Numbered from the stretch's first letter, positions 21,791 through 30,601 are shown. The stretch: DNA of 64,000 nucleotides from Pasteurella atlantica (GCF_963693435.1 NZ_OY856306.1:1736001-1800000), one strand, 5' to 3'. The notes: a model not told the origin generated them from the sequence alone. Numbers and translations: made by a program.

Positions 21791-21828
21791 AAAAAAGAAA
21801 GAGAGACAGAATATATTCTGTCTCTCTC
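21791..21828. terminator. Bidirectional terminator between cysK and the ferritin genes
   Basis: GAGAGACAGAAT pairs with ATTCTGTCTCTC. On the minus strand it is followed by TTTCTTTTTT, serving the ferritin operon; it also lies 16 bp after the cysK stop. Confidence 0.85.
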
Positions 21829-21846
21829 GTGTCAATTAAATAATAA

Positions 21847-22341
21847 TTATGCTGTAACTAATTTTGCTAATTCTTTATCAATGTAATATAGACCTTTACT
21901 GTCTTGACCTAATAAATTCAATTTATCTAAAATGCCACCGAATAACGTTTCTTCTTCGTGTTGTTCGCTCACATACCATTGCAAGAAGTTAAATGATGCA
22001 AAATCTTTTTCTGCCAAGGTAATCTCTACTAATTCGTTGATTTTCTTAGTAATTAGTTTTTCGTGTTCAAAAGTAAGTTCTAATACTTCTTTCAATGATG
22101 AAAATTCTGATTTAGGTGCTTCAATTTCAGCAATGGTCGTATATGCCCCAGTTTCATTCAAGTAAGTAAATAGCTTTCTCATATGTACCATTTCTTCTGT
22201 TGCGTGTTCACGTAAGAAAGCTGCCGCTCCTTCATAACCTTTATTAGCACACCACGCACTCATTTGAAGATATAAATTTGATGAATAAAGCTCTAAGTTT
22301 AACTGTTCATTTAACATTGTAATAATTTTATTTGATAACAT
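21847..22341 (-). CDS. ftnB: Ferritin (second gene of the pair)
   Basis: A 164-residue non-haem ferritin; 24 subunits form a cage that oxidises and stores iron in the cytosol. Ferroxidase-centre residues match E. coli FtnA numbering: E17, E50, H53, E94 and Q127, with E130 nearby. It lies 24 bp downstream of a paralogous ferritin on the same strand. Paired ferritin genes also occur in H. influenzae and other Pasteurellaceae. Which gene is ftnA and which ftnB is a naming convention; here the downstream gene is taken as ftnB. Confidence 0.93.
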   Translation of the reverse strand: MLSNKIITMLNEQLNLELYSSNLYLQMSAWCANKGYEGAAAFLREHATEEMVHMRKLFTYLNETGAYTTIAEIEAPKSEFSSLKEVLELTFEHEKLITKKINELVEITLAEKDFASFNFLQWYVSEQHEEETLFGGILDKLNLLGQDSKGLYYIDKELAKLVTA

Positions 22342-22365
22342 ATTTTTTTCCTCTTTGTAAATGGA

Positions 22366-22863
22366 TTAATGGTTTGCACCAAGTGTTGCTAATTCACGAT
22401 CAATTAAGTAAAGACCTAATTTATCACCACCAATCATATTAAATTTATCGACAATACCATTGAATAAAGTTTCTTCTTCGTGCTGCTCACTTACATACCA
22501 CTGTAAGAAATTGAATGCAGAATTATCTTTACTATCAAAAGTCACCTCGACTAATTCATTAATTTTACTCGTAACAAATTTTTCGTGTTCTAACGTAATT
22601 TCAAAGATTTGTTGTAATGATTCAAACTCGGTACGAGGTGCTTCAATTGTACCTAGCAATGGTAAACCACCCGTTTCGCTCACATAATCAAAAAGTTTTT
22701 GCATATGCTCAAGTTCTTCATCCGCATGACGTAACAAAAATTCAGCCGCTCCTTCATATCCGTGATAAGCACACCACGAACTCATTTGTAAGTAAATATT
22801 TGAAGATGCAAATTCTAAATTTATTTGCTCGTTTAATTTGTTGATAATTGATTGTTTTAACAT
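22366..22863 (-). CDS. ftnA: Ferritin (first gene of the pair)
   Basis: A 165-residue ferritin that probably co-assembles with its neighbour. Ferroxidase residues are again present: [15 protein letters not shown] (E17), ADEELEHMQ (E50, H53), LEHEK (E94) and SEQHEEE (Q127, E130). The GTTTC-rich start region has a GGAGAAACC ribosome binding site. It is transcribed divergently from emrR across a 386-bp gap. Confidence 0.93.
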   Translation of the reverse strand: MLKQSIINKLNEQINLEFASSNIYLQMSSWCAYHGYEGAAEFLLRHADEELEHMQKLFDYVSETGGLPLLGTIEAPRTEFESLQQIFEITLEHEKFVTSKINELVEVTFDSKDNSAFNFLQWYVSEQHEEETLFNGIVDKFNMIGGDKLGLYLIDRELATLGANH

Positions 22864-23158
22864 TTTGGTTTCTCCATTTGTTCTATTCGATAGGTTGTAA
22901 CATTGAATACATTGTAAACCAAATTCTCAATAACATCCACATTGTTGATAATCAAATAAGAACCATTATTACCTAACTCTTTGATTTATTATAATAAATG
23001 CAATCTATTCGCATTAGTATATGTTGATATATAAAGCATAAAGATAGGAAATAAAAGGCTTCAAACGAATAAAGATTATCCTTAAAAAGGTATTTTAATA
23101 GGTTTTAATTATTGATTTAATAGTTAAATATAATGTAAATAATATTTTGGAGAAGAAA

Positions 23159-23167
23159 ACAAGCGGT
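23159..23167 (+). repeat. DNA uptake signal sequence (Apl type)
   Basis: Perfect ACAAGCGGT followed by the AT-rich extension seen at other copies. Confidence 0.85.
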
Positions 23168-23208
23168 ATGATTTTGTCTATTTTTTGTAAAATTTTATAA
23201 TTACTCTA

Positions 23209-23236
23209 TTGATAGTAACGCAAGTTATTATATAAT
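23209..23236 (+). promoter_or_regulatory. emrR promoter with overlapping palindromic operator
   Basis: TTGATA at 23209-23214 and TATAAT at 23231-23236 are separated by 16 bp. An imperfect palindrome, ATAGTAAC-gcaa-GTTATTAT (23212-23231), fills the spacer. Because emrR follows immediately, the palindrome is the likely EmrR operator. Confidence 0.6.
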
Positions 23237-23249
23237 GAGTAACTAAATT

Positions 23250-23780
23250 ATGACCAACAGGATTTATATTTTGAATAATAAATTTGATAAACAACTACAA
23301 AATATGCGAACGATGATCAATGAAAGTAATAAATATGCACCCGTTGATGAAATTGTGCTATCTCGATTAATGCTACATACCAATCAACTTTTTTTGGATA
23401 ATCGTAATCGTTTATTAAAAGAATTTGGTTTAAACCATACGCAATTTTTAGCACTGGTCATTATTTATTACCAACCCAATCAGGAAATTCAGCCCTCTAA
23501 ATTAAGTGCCATATTAGGTTCTTCTCGAACCAATATTACTCGTATTTCAGATGAGTTGGAGAAAAAAGATTGGCTATTTCGTCAATTGATAAAAGAAGAT
23601 CGTCGAGCATTCTCTCTGAAATTGACGGATTTAGGTAATCAATTTATGGCTGATTTTTTACCTAATCAATGGAAACTGATTAGTGAAACATTTTCTATTT
23701 TAAATGAACAAGAGCGGTCAGATTTAATGAAAATTTTGCAAAAATTGGCTATGCATATTGAAAATCAAGCAAAAGAGTAA
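23250..23780 (+). CDS. emrR: EmrR/MprA-type MarR-family repressor
   Basis: A 176-residue winged-helix regulator that in E. coli represses emrAB and is released by drugs. GLNHTQFLALVII, PSKLSAILGSSRTNITRISDELEKK (recognition helix) and KEDRRAFSLKLTDLG are the MarR helices and wing. The start is uncertain. ATG at 23250 would lie only about seven bases after the predicted transcription start. TTG at 23271, in frame and preceded by AGGA at eight bases, gives a 169-residue protein that agrees better with E. coli EmrR. It precedes emrA by 11 bp. Confidence 0.92.
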   Translation: MTNRIYILNNKFDKQLQNMRTMINESNKYAPVDEIVLSRLMLHTNQLFLDNRNRLLKEFGLNHTQFLALVIIYYQPNQEIQPSKLSAILGSSRTNITRISDELEKKDWLFRQLIKEDRRAFSLKLTDLGNQFMADFLPNQWKLISETFSILNEQERSDLMKILQKLAMHIENQAKE

Positions 23781-23791
23781 GGATAAAAAAG

Positions 23792-24952
23792 ATGTCAGAA
23801 ACAGGATCAGATTTATCAAAGAAAAAGCAAAGAACAAAAGCATTTAGTCTGTTCTTTGGGCTATTGTTTATTATCATCGTTATTGTTTCAATATGTTGGT
23901 TGTTCTTTTTTAAAGGCTATGAAACCACTGATGACGCTTATGTAGTCGGTAATCAAGTGATGATCACCCCTAAAGTTGCAGGTAATGTAGTACAAATTAA
24001 TGTTGAAGATATGGATTTTGTACACAAAGGTGATGTTTTAGTGGTATTGGATAACAGTGATAAAGAACTGGCGTTAAAACAGGCAGAAACTGCATTAGCA
24101 AGTGCAGTACGAAATATTCAGCAACTCAACTACAGTGTAAAACAGTTACAAGAAACGGTGAAAGGCAAACAAATTTCCCTTGCTCAAGCCAAAAATGATC
24201 TAGCTCGTCGTCAAAAATTAGCCAAAACCCATTCTATCGATCAAGAAAGCGTACAACACGCTAAAGATAAAATGACGATGGCGTATGCGAATTTACAACT
24301 TGCTAAACTACAACTAGCCTCAAGTAAATCCCTATTACAACAAACTCCCTTGATTGAGCAACCTAGTATTCAAAATACGATAGCTTCTGTTAAACAGGCG
24401 TGGTTAAAATTAAAACGGACTCAAATTTTAAGCCCTGTGGAGGGTTATGTAGCCAAACGTAATGTACAACTTGGAGCAAGTGTGGGTACAAATTCGCCTT
24501 TAATGGCAATTATTCCGCCATATCAATTTTGGATTGATGCAAATTTTAAAGAAACACAATTAAAAAATATACGAATTGGACAACCTGTTAAAGTCACTGT
24601 TGATATGTATGGCGATGATATTGAGTTTGATGGAAAAGTCACAGGTATTGCACTTGGTACTGGCAGTGCGTTTTCTCTATTACCTGCTCAAAATGCCACT
24701 GGAAACTGGATTAAAATCACTCAACGAGTACCTGTAAGAATTGAATTAGATCCACAACAGTTAGAAAAATATCCTCTGAGAATGGGCTTATCTGCCAGCG
24801 TAAAAATAGAGGTAACAAACAAAGATGGGGACGTATTATTGCAACAAAAACGTTCAACACCTCTTTATACAACAGATGCACTTGAATACGAGCAATCTGA
24901 AATTGAACAACGTATTTCACATATTATTAAACAGAATATAAATGAACAATAG
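23792..24952 (+). CDS. emrA: EmrA membrane-fusion subunit of a multidrug efflux pump
   Basis: A 386-residue periplasmic adaptor linking the EmrB transporter to an outer-membrane channel. It has one N-terminal helix (about residues 21-43), then TTDDAYVVGNQVMITPKVAG, the start of the lipoyl half-motif. A long coiled-coil hairpin (about 95-195) and the second lipoyl half (LSPVEGYVAKRNVQLGASVG) follow. The last 11 bases overlap emrB, so the two are coupled. The outer-membrane partner is not encoded in this operon. Confidence 0.95.
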   Translation: MSETGSDLSKKKQRTKAFSLFFGLLFIIIVIVSICWLFFFKGYETTDDAYVVGNQVMITPKVAGNVVQINVEDMDFVHKGDVLVVLDNSDKELALKQAETALASAVRNIQQLNYSVKQLQETVKGKQISLAQAKNDLARRQKLAKTHSIDQESVQHAKDKMTMAYANLQLAKLQLASSKSLLQQTPLIEQPSIQNTIASVKQAWLKLKRTQILSPVEGYVAKRNVQLGASVGTNSPLMAIIPPYQFWIDANFKETQLKNIRIGQPVKVTVDMYGDDIEFDGKVTGIALGTGSAFSLLPAQNATGNWIKITQRVPVRIELDPQQLEKYPLRMGLSASVKIEVTNKDGDVLLQQKRSTPLYTTDALEYEQSEIEQRISHIIKQNINEQ

Positions 24953-26459
24953 TATGCTAAAAGGCGTAACATTAGTTATCCTCACCTTTGCATTAGGGTT
25001 TGCCACTTTTATGCAGGTGTTAGATTCTACCATTGCTAATGTGGCTATTCCCACTATTGTCGGTGATTTGGGTTCTTCAAGTTCACAAGGCACGTGGATT
25101 ATCACCTCTTTTGGGGTCTCAAATGCTATTTCTATTCCGATTACAGGTTGGCTTGCAAAACGAGTGGGGGAAGTGAAATTATTTTTAATTTCGGTGTCAC
25201 TTTTTACCCTTGCCTCTTGGTTATGCGGAATGTCAAACAGCTTAGAAATGCTATTAGTTTTTCGTGTTTTTCAAGGGCTGGTTTCAGGTCCATTAATTCC
25301 ACTTTCTCAAAGTTTATTACTTAATAATTATCCCCCTGAAAAAAAATCAATGGCATTGGCGTTTTGGTCTATGATTTTAGTGATTGCCCCTGTTTTAGGG
25401 CCTATTTTAGGTGGTTGGATTAGTGATAATTTTCACTGGGGATGGATTTTCTTTATCAATGTTCCTATTGGAATTTTTGTTGTTTTGACCTCAAAAACAC
25501 TGCTTGCGAATAGGGAAACCAAAATCGTCCAACAACCACTCGACACCATTGGTTTGGTGTTATTAGTGTTGGGTGTTAGTTGTTTTCAGTTAATGTTAGA
25601 TCAAGGCAGAGAGCAAGATTGGTTTAATTCAAATTTAATTATTTTATTAGCCGTTCTAGCGGTCACATTCTTTATTATTTTTGCAATTTGGGAATTTACC
25701 GAAAGCAATCCGATTATTGATATTACCCTATTCCGCTCACGTAATTTTACCATCGGCTGTTTAACTACCTGTATGGCGTATTTGCTCTATATTGGCTCAG
25801 TGGTGCTTATGCCCATTTTACTGCAAACCGTCTATGGCTACTCCGCCACCTGGGCAGGTCTTGCCGCCGCTCCAATTGGACTATTACCTATTTTAGTCAC
25901 CCCAATTATTGGAAAATTTGGTTATAAAATTGATATTCGCTACTTGGTGACATTTAGCTTTATTATGTACTCTTTTACATTTGGCTGGCGAGCCTTAACC
26001 TTTCAACCTGAAATGGATTTTGGCAATGTGGCATTTCCTCAATTTGTGCAAGGTTTAGCCGTAGCCTGCTTTTTTATCTCACTCACCACTATTACTCTAT
26101 CAGGCTTACCCGCTGAGAAAATAGCCTCTGCTACCAGTTTATTTAATTTTCTTAGAACGCTAGCAGGCTCAATAGGAACCTCTATCAATATTACAATGTG
26201 GTATAACCGAGAAGCCCTGCATCACGAACGTTTTGTTGAAGCAATCACACCTTATACGCCAAATGCTCAGCAATATTATCAACAAATGGCTGAAATTGGA
26301 CTTAATGAAATGGCTGCTTCTGGTCAACTTGCAAGAGAAATCACCAAACAGGGATTAATTATTGCCGCCAATGAAGTCTTTTGGTTATCTGCGGTTATTT
26401 TCTTAGGGTTAACGGTAATTATTTGGTTTGCAAAGCCACCTTTTAGTTATAGGCGGTAA
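24942..26459 (+). CDS. emrB: EmrB-type multidrug transporter (MFS, DHA2 family)
   Basis: A 505-residue, 14-helix proton antiporter of the inner membrane that exports hydrophobic drugs with EmrA. The N-terminal segment FMQVLDSTIANVAIPTI and ITGWLAKRVGEVKLF (motif A region) are diagnostic for EmrB. The start at 24942 overlaps the emrA stop; an alternative ATG at 24954 would remove the overlap, but the longer form aligns better with E. coli EmrB. It is the last gene of emrRAB and converges on the large repeat gene. Confidence 0.95.
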   Translation: MNNSMLKGVTLVILTFALGFATFMQVLDSTIANVAIPTIVGDLGSSSSQGTWIITSFGVSNAISIPITGWLAKRVGEVKLFLISVSLFTLASWLCGMSNSLEMLLVFRVFQGLVSGPLIPLSQSLLLNNYPPEKKSMALAFWSMILVIAPVLGPILGGWISDNFHWGWIFFINVPIGIFVVLTSKTLLANRETKIVQQPLDTIGLVLLVLGVSCFQLMLDQGREQDWFNSNLIILLAVLAVTFFIIFAIWEFTESNPIIDITLFRSRNFTIGCLTTCMAYLLYIGSVVLMPILLQTVYGYSATWAGLAAAPIGLLPILVTPIIGKFGYKIDIRYLVTFSFIMYSFTFGWRALTFQPEMDFGNVAFPQFVQGLAVACFFISLTTITLSGLPAEKIASATSLFNFLRTLAGSIGTSINITMWYNREALHHERFVEAITPYTPNAQQYYQQMAEIGLNEMAASGQLAREITKQGLIIAANEVFWLSAVIFLGLTVIIWFAKPPFSYRR

Positions 26460-26573
26460 TGTGTAGTTATTAAAAAAAGTAAGCATAAAAATGGTAAATT
26501 TTGAACTGGATGTAACCGCTATATTTTATCAAATACTCACATAACCAATTGATATATAATTATATTACCCATC

Positions 26574-26593
26574 CGTCAAGGCATGCCTTGACG
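26574..26593. repeat. 20-bp perfect palindrome, copy 1
   Basis: CGTCAAGGCATGCCTTGACG. With its flanks (CCATC before, CTAC after) it recurs, inverted and with two base changes, at 30573-30601. The two copies bracket the repeat-protein gene. Confidence 0.7.
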
Positions 26594-26621
26594 CTACGTT
26601 TGATATACACAGATACAAGAA

Positions 26622-26657
26622 ACTGGGCAAAATGAGGGTTAGTTCACATTGCCCAGT
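26622..26657 (-). terminator. Terminator of the repeat-protein gene
   Basis: ACTGGGCAA and TTGCCCAGT pair, followed on the minus strand by TTTCTTG, 15 bp downstream of the stop. It also faces the end of emrB. Confidence 0.6.
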
Positions 26658-26671
26658 CTCTAAGTAAGGAA

Positions 26672-29600
26672 TTAAATTACTGTAATATCAGGATCAACAA
26701 TTAATGCATTACCTATTTCATCAGTATATTTAATATACTCTTGACCATTATGACTTTCTGTTTCAGTCGTTTTAATGAAATTACCTTCTAAATATAGTTC
26801 ATCATCTAATTTTTCACTATTTATTATTACTTTATGATCATTATCATCATTTGCAATTTTATCTAGTACATCATCAGAAATAGTCAATTTCAACTCTTTT
26901 CCTGATAAATAAATATTTTGAATACCTGTAAAATGATCCATATTTGAATGCTCACTATTTTTATAAATATACAACTGATGTTCATTACCTTCCATATATA
27001 CATTATCATCCACTAAATATTCCTCAATATCCTCACAAGATTCACCATCATCTACCAACCGTGGCTCTTCTTTTAGTGGTTCTTTTTCTGTTATGTCTAT
27101 TTTTTCATACACAGTATCATCCACCAAAGGAGGATTAACACCCAGATCACAAAGTTCAGCGTATCTTTCCAATTGAGGCTCTTCTTTTGATGGTTTTTTT
27201 TCTGTTATTTCTATTTTTTCATACACAGTATCATCCACCAAAGGAGGATTAACACCCAGATCACAAAGTTCAGCGTATCTTTCCAATTGAGGCTCTTCTT
27301 TTGATGGTTTTTTTTCTGTTATTTCTATTTTTTCATACACAGTATCATCCACCAAAGGAGGATTAACACCCAGATCACAAAGTTCAGCGTATCTTTCCAA
27401 TTGAGGCTCTTCTTTTGATGGTTTTTTTTCTGTTATTTCTATTTTTTCATACACAGTATCATCCACCAAAGGAGGATTAACACCCAGATCACAAAGTTCA
27501 GCGTATCTTTCCAATTGAGGCTCTTCTTTTGATGGTTTTTTTTCTGTTATTTCTATTTTTTCATACACAGTATCATCCACCAAAGGAGGATTAACACCCA
27601 GATCACAAAGTTCAGCGTATCTTTCCAATTGAGGCTCTTCTTTTGATGGTTTTTTTTCTGTTATTTCTATTTTTTCATACACAGTATCATCCACCAAAGG
27701 AGGATTAACACCCAGATCACAAAGTTCAGCGTATCTTTCCAATTGAGGCTCTTCTTTTGATGGTTCTTTTTCTGTTATATCTATTTTTTCATCTACAGGT
27801 CTCTCCACTACAGCAGGATTATCTCCAAAATCACAACCTTCTACATCTAATTCCAATCTCGGCTCTTCTTTTGATGGTTCTTTTTCTATTATATCTATTT
27901 TTTCATCTACAGGTTTCTCCACTACAGCAGGATTATCTCCAAAATCACAACCTTCTACATCTAATTCCAATCTCGGCTCTTCTTTTGATGGTTCTTTTTC
28001 TATTATATCTATTTTTTCATCTACAGGTCTCTCCACTACAGCAGGATTATCTCCAAAATCACAACCTTCTACATCTAATTCCAATCTCGGCTCTTCTTTT
28101 GATGGTTCTTTTTCTATTATATCTATTTTTTCATCTACAGGTCTCTCCACTACAGCAGGATTATCTCCAAAATCACAACCTTCTACATCTAATTCCAATC
28201 TCGGCTCTTCTTTTGATGGTTCTTTTTCTATTATATCTATTTTTTCATCTACAGGTTTCTCCACTACAGCAGGATTATCTCCAAAATCACAACCTTCTAC
28301 ATCTAATTCCAATCTCGGCTCTTCTTTTGATGGTTCTTTTTCTATTATATCTATTTTTTCATCTACAGGTTTCTCCACTACAGCAGGATTATCTCCAAAA
28401 TCACAACCTTCTACATCTAATTCCAATCTCGGCTCTTCTTTTGATGGTTCTTTTTCTATTATATCTATTTTTTCATCTACAGGTCTCTCCACTACAGCAG
28501 GATTATCTCCAAAATCACAACCTTCTACATCTAATTCCAATCTCGGCTCTTCTTTTGATGGTTCTTTTTCTATTATATCTATTTTTTCATCTACAGGTCT
28601 CTCCACTACAGCAGGATTATCTCCAAAATCACAACCTTCTACATCTAATTCCAATCTCGGCTCTTCTTTTGATGGTTCTTTTTCTGTTGTATCTATTGCT
28701 TCTGGATCTTTAATTTCCTGAGTATCTATTTCACAGTTTTCTACATCTGCTTCTTTTTTCTCTGTATGTTGTTTTTCAACCACTTCTTCTGATGGTTCTT
28801 TTTCTTTATCTACTACTTTTGGATCTTTAATTTCCTGAGTATCTTTTTCAACACTTTCTACATCTGCTTCTTTTTTCTCTATGTGTTGTTTTTCAATCAC
28901 CTCTTCTGATGGTTCTTCCGCTTTATCTACTACTTTTGGATCTTTAATTTCCTGAGTATCTATTTCACAGTTTTCTACATCTGCTTCTTTTTTCTCTGTA
29001 TGTTGTTTTTCAACCACTTCTTCTGATGGTTCTTCCGCTTTATCTACTACTTTTGGATCTTTAATTTCCTGAGTATCTATTTCACAGTTTTCTACATCTG
29101 CTTCTTTTTTCTCTGTATGTTGTTTTTCAACCACTTCTTCTGATGGTTCTTCCGCTTTATCTACTACTTTTGGATCTTTAATTTCCTGAGTATCTATTTC
29201 ACAGTTTTCTACATCTGCTTCTTTTTTCTCTGTATGTTGTTTTTCAACCACTTCTTCTGATGGTTCTTCCGCTTTATCTACTACTTTTGGATCTTTAATT
29301 TCCTGAGTATCTATTTCACAGTTTTCTACATCTGCTTCTTTTTTCTCTGTATGTTGTTTTTCAACCACTTCTTCTGATGGTTCTTCCGCTTTATCTACTA
29401 CTTTTGGATCTTTAATTTCCTGAGTATCTATTTCACAGTTTTCTACATCTGCTTCTTTTTTCTCTGTATGTTGTTTTTCAACCACTTCTTCTGATGGTTC
29501 TTCCGCTTTATCTACTACTTTTGGATCTTTAATTTCCTGAGTATCTATTTCACAGTTTTCTACATCTGCTTCTTTTTTCTCTGTATGTTGTTTTTCAACC

Positions 29601-30310
29601 ACTTCTTCTGATGGTTCTTCCGCTTTATCTACTACTTTTGGATCTTTAATTTCCTGAGTATCTTTTTCAACACTTTCTACATCTGCTTCTTTTTTCTCTA
29701 TGTGTTGTTTTTCAATCACCTCTTCTGATGGTTCTTTTTCTGTTTTATCTACTTTTTCAATATTCTCTTTTGGTTCCGCTTTCTTTGCCTCTTCAGGCAC
29801 AACCGCTGTATTATTCTGATTACTACTCTCTTTGGATGTGTCATTATTATGAGAACGATCTTGGGATTTTATAGCACCAACCACTCCAAATGTTGCACCA
29901 ACTGCCCCTAATCCCAATAAAACACTACTTATACCACTACTAGTTGCCGCTCCTGTTCCACTGGCTACACTCTCATACACTCCATTTGATACTAGCTCTT
30001 CTGATGTTTGTGAACTTAACATCGCTAAGTCATTGCCCAATAATTCTGGCACTTCTGCAGAACTCAATACTCTACTACTTAAAATATTTCCTGAAACATC
30101 ATCAATTTCAAGTAATTGAATAGGCTTACCTTGTTCTGGATTTAAAATTAAGTGTCGAGGGGTTTCAAAATAGCCCTCCACTTTGATCACTTCACCATTA
30201 TTCAGCTTAATTAATAAGTCATTATCACTTTTTAATGTTGTAACAATTTGTTGTCTATCAAATGGAAGTGTGACACTTTTAGTTGTGCCTAAACTTTGGA
30301 TGATATTCAT
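26672..30310 (-). CDS. Giant acidic repeat protein, predicted type I secretion substrate
   Basis: 1212 residues. Residues 1-100 resemble the BapA-type prefix domain of type I-secreted adhesins (DLLIKLNNGEVIKVEGYF, then LGNDLAMLSSQTSEE). A Gly/Ala-rich hydrophobic segment follows at about 115-148 (GLGAVGATFGVVGAIKS). Residues 192-542 are nine 39-residue units (EPSEEVVEKQHTEKKEADV...), 543-846 eight 38-residue units (EPSKEEPRLELDVEGCDFGD...), and 847-1074 six 38-residue units (PSKEEPQLERYAELCDLGV...). The last 138 residues end in ...ALIVDPDITVI. Both ends match the protein at 57467-58570, which sits beside a type I exporter, so this is probably another cargo of that system. There are 22 cysteines, almost all one per repeat, unusual for this class. 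GAGAGGT precedes the ATG. The function is unknown; adhesin, matrix or metal-binding roles are possible. Confidence 0.85.
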   Translation of the reverse strand: MNIIQSLGTTKSVTLPFDRQQIVTTLKSDNDLLIKLNNGEVIKVEGYFETPRHLILNPEQGKPIQLLEIDDVSGNILSSRVLSSAEVPELLGNDLAMLSSQTSEELVSNGVYESVASGTGAATSSGISSVLLGLGAVGATFGVVGAIKSQDRSHNNDTSKESSNQNNTAVVPEEAKKAEPKENIEKVDKTEKEPSEEVIEKQHIEKKEADVESVEKDTQEIKDPKVVDKAEEPSEEVVEKQHTEKKEADVENCEIDTQEIKDPKVVDKAEEPSEEVVEKQHTEKKEADVENCEIDTQEIKDPKVVDKAEEPSEEVVEKQHTEKKEADVENCEIDTQEIKDPKVVDKAEEPSEEVVEKQHTEKKEADVENCEIDTQEIKDPKVVDKAEEPSEEVVEKQHTEKKEADVENCEIDTQEIKDPKVVDKAEEPSEEVVEKQHTEKKEADVENCEIDTQEIKDPKVVDKAEEPSEEVIEKQHIEKKEADVESVEKDTQEIKDPKVVDKEKEPSEEVVEKQHTEKKEADVENCEIDTQEIKDPEAIDTTEKEPSKEEPRLELDVEGCDFGDNPAVVERPVDEKIDIIEKEPSKEEPRLELDVEGCDFGDNPAVVERPVDEKIDIIEKEPSKEEPRLELDVEGCDFGDNPAVVEKPVDEKIDIIEKEPSKEEPRLELDVEGCDFGDNPAVVEKPVDEKIDIIEKEPSKEEPRLELDVEGCDFGDNPAVVERPVDEKIDIIEKEPSKEEPRLELDVEGCDFGDNPAVVERPVDEKIDIIEKEPSKEEPRLELDVEGCDFGDNPAVVEKPVDEKIDIIEKEPSKEEPRLELDVEGCDFGDNPAVVERPVDEKIDITEKEPSKEEPQLERYAELCDLGVNPPLVDDTVYEKIEITEKKPSKEEPQLERYAELCDLGVNPPLVDDTVYEKIEITEKKPSKEEPQLERYAELCDLGVNPPLVDDTVYEKIEITEKKPSKEEPQLERYAELCDLGVNPPLVDDTVYEKIEITEKKPSKEEPQLERYAELCDLGVNPPLVDDTVYEKIEITEKKPSKEEPQLERYAELCDLGVNPPLVDDTVYEKIDITEKEPLKEEPRLVDDGESCEDIEEYLVDDNVYMEGNEHQLYIYKNSEHSNMDHFTGIQNIYLSGKELKLTISDDVLDKIANDDNDHKVIINSEKLDDELYLEGNFIKTTETESHNGQEYIKYTDEIGNALIVDPDITVI
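27089..27772 (-). repeat. Repeat array C: six 114-bp units
   Basis: Tandem, almost identical DNA units encoding PSKEEPQLERYAELCDLGV and NPPLVDDTVYEKIEIT. The unit nearest the C-terminus changes IEIT to IDIT. Confidence 0.95.
27773..28684 (-). repeat. Repeat array B: eight 114-bp units
   Basis: Units encode EPSKEEPRLELDVEGCDFGD and NPAVVE(R/K)PVDEKIDII. From the N-terminal side the R/K position reads R,R,K,K,R,R,K,R. Confidence 0.95.
28685..29737 (-). repeat. Repeat array A: nine 117-bp units
   Basis: Units encode EPSEEVVEKQHTEKKEADV and ENCEIDTQEIKDPKVVDKA. Six consecutive copies look identical in protein. Units 1 and 8 share the variant VIEKQHIEKKEADVESVEKD, which lacks the cysteine. Confidence 0.95.
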
Positions 30311-30432
30311 AGAATTTACCTCTCAATATACTTTAAAACACTCTATTATTTATTACTGCATTTAATCAAAATTAACATCTTAAAAATTATGACTATATTA
30401 CAAACATAAATAGAGCAAAACTTACCCATTGT

Positions 30433-30449
30433 AAAAAAAAAAAAAAAAA
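30433..30449. repeat. A17 homopolymer upstream of the repeat-protein gene
   Basis: Seventeen consecutive A on the plus strand, 122 bp before the start codon of the repeat protein. The corresponding region of the paralogous gene (about 58655-58675) is A-rich but interrupted. Tracts this long usually vary in length. Confidence 0.8.
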
Positions 30450-30572
30450 CGCAAGCGAAAAAGGTTAATTAATACAAAATTAAAAAAGAGTTGCTTGTAA
30501 AATAAGCAATTATTAAAAGCATTAAAGATATGTAGACAAGGTATTCTCTGTCTATACTTATGTATTATAACT

Positions 30573-30601
30573 GTAGCATCAAGGCATACCTTGACGAATG
30601 G
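30573..30601. repeat. Palindromic repeat, copy 2
   Basis: Reverse-complement copy of the element at 26574-26593, including flanks: CAAGGCATACCTTGACG with GTAG before and AATGG after. Confidence 0.7.

Larger units (their letters stand above)
22864..23249. other. Divergent intergenic region, ferritin / emrR
   Basis: 386 bp without a gene. It should hold the ferritin promoter on the left. On the right are an uptake signal (23159-23167) and the emrR promoter with an embedded palindrome. No clear Fur box was found beside the ferritin start. Confidence 0.5.

Noticed and set aside
27757-28713. Long plus-strand open frame of 318 codons with leucine-rich repeats
   Set aside because: It is the complement of repeat array B of the minus-strand gene; 114 bp is a multiple of three, so one open antisense frame repeats automatically.
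27089-29737. Possible CRISPR array because of regular repeats
   Set aside because: Units of 114-117 bp are contiguous without spacers, stay in one reading frame and encode protein; no cas genes are present.
29850-29990. LapG-type TAAG/PAAG protease site in the type I substrate N-termini
   Set aside because: No TAAG or PAAG was found near residues 100-150 of either protein, and no LapG or LapD gene is in the window.
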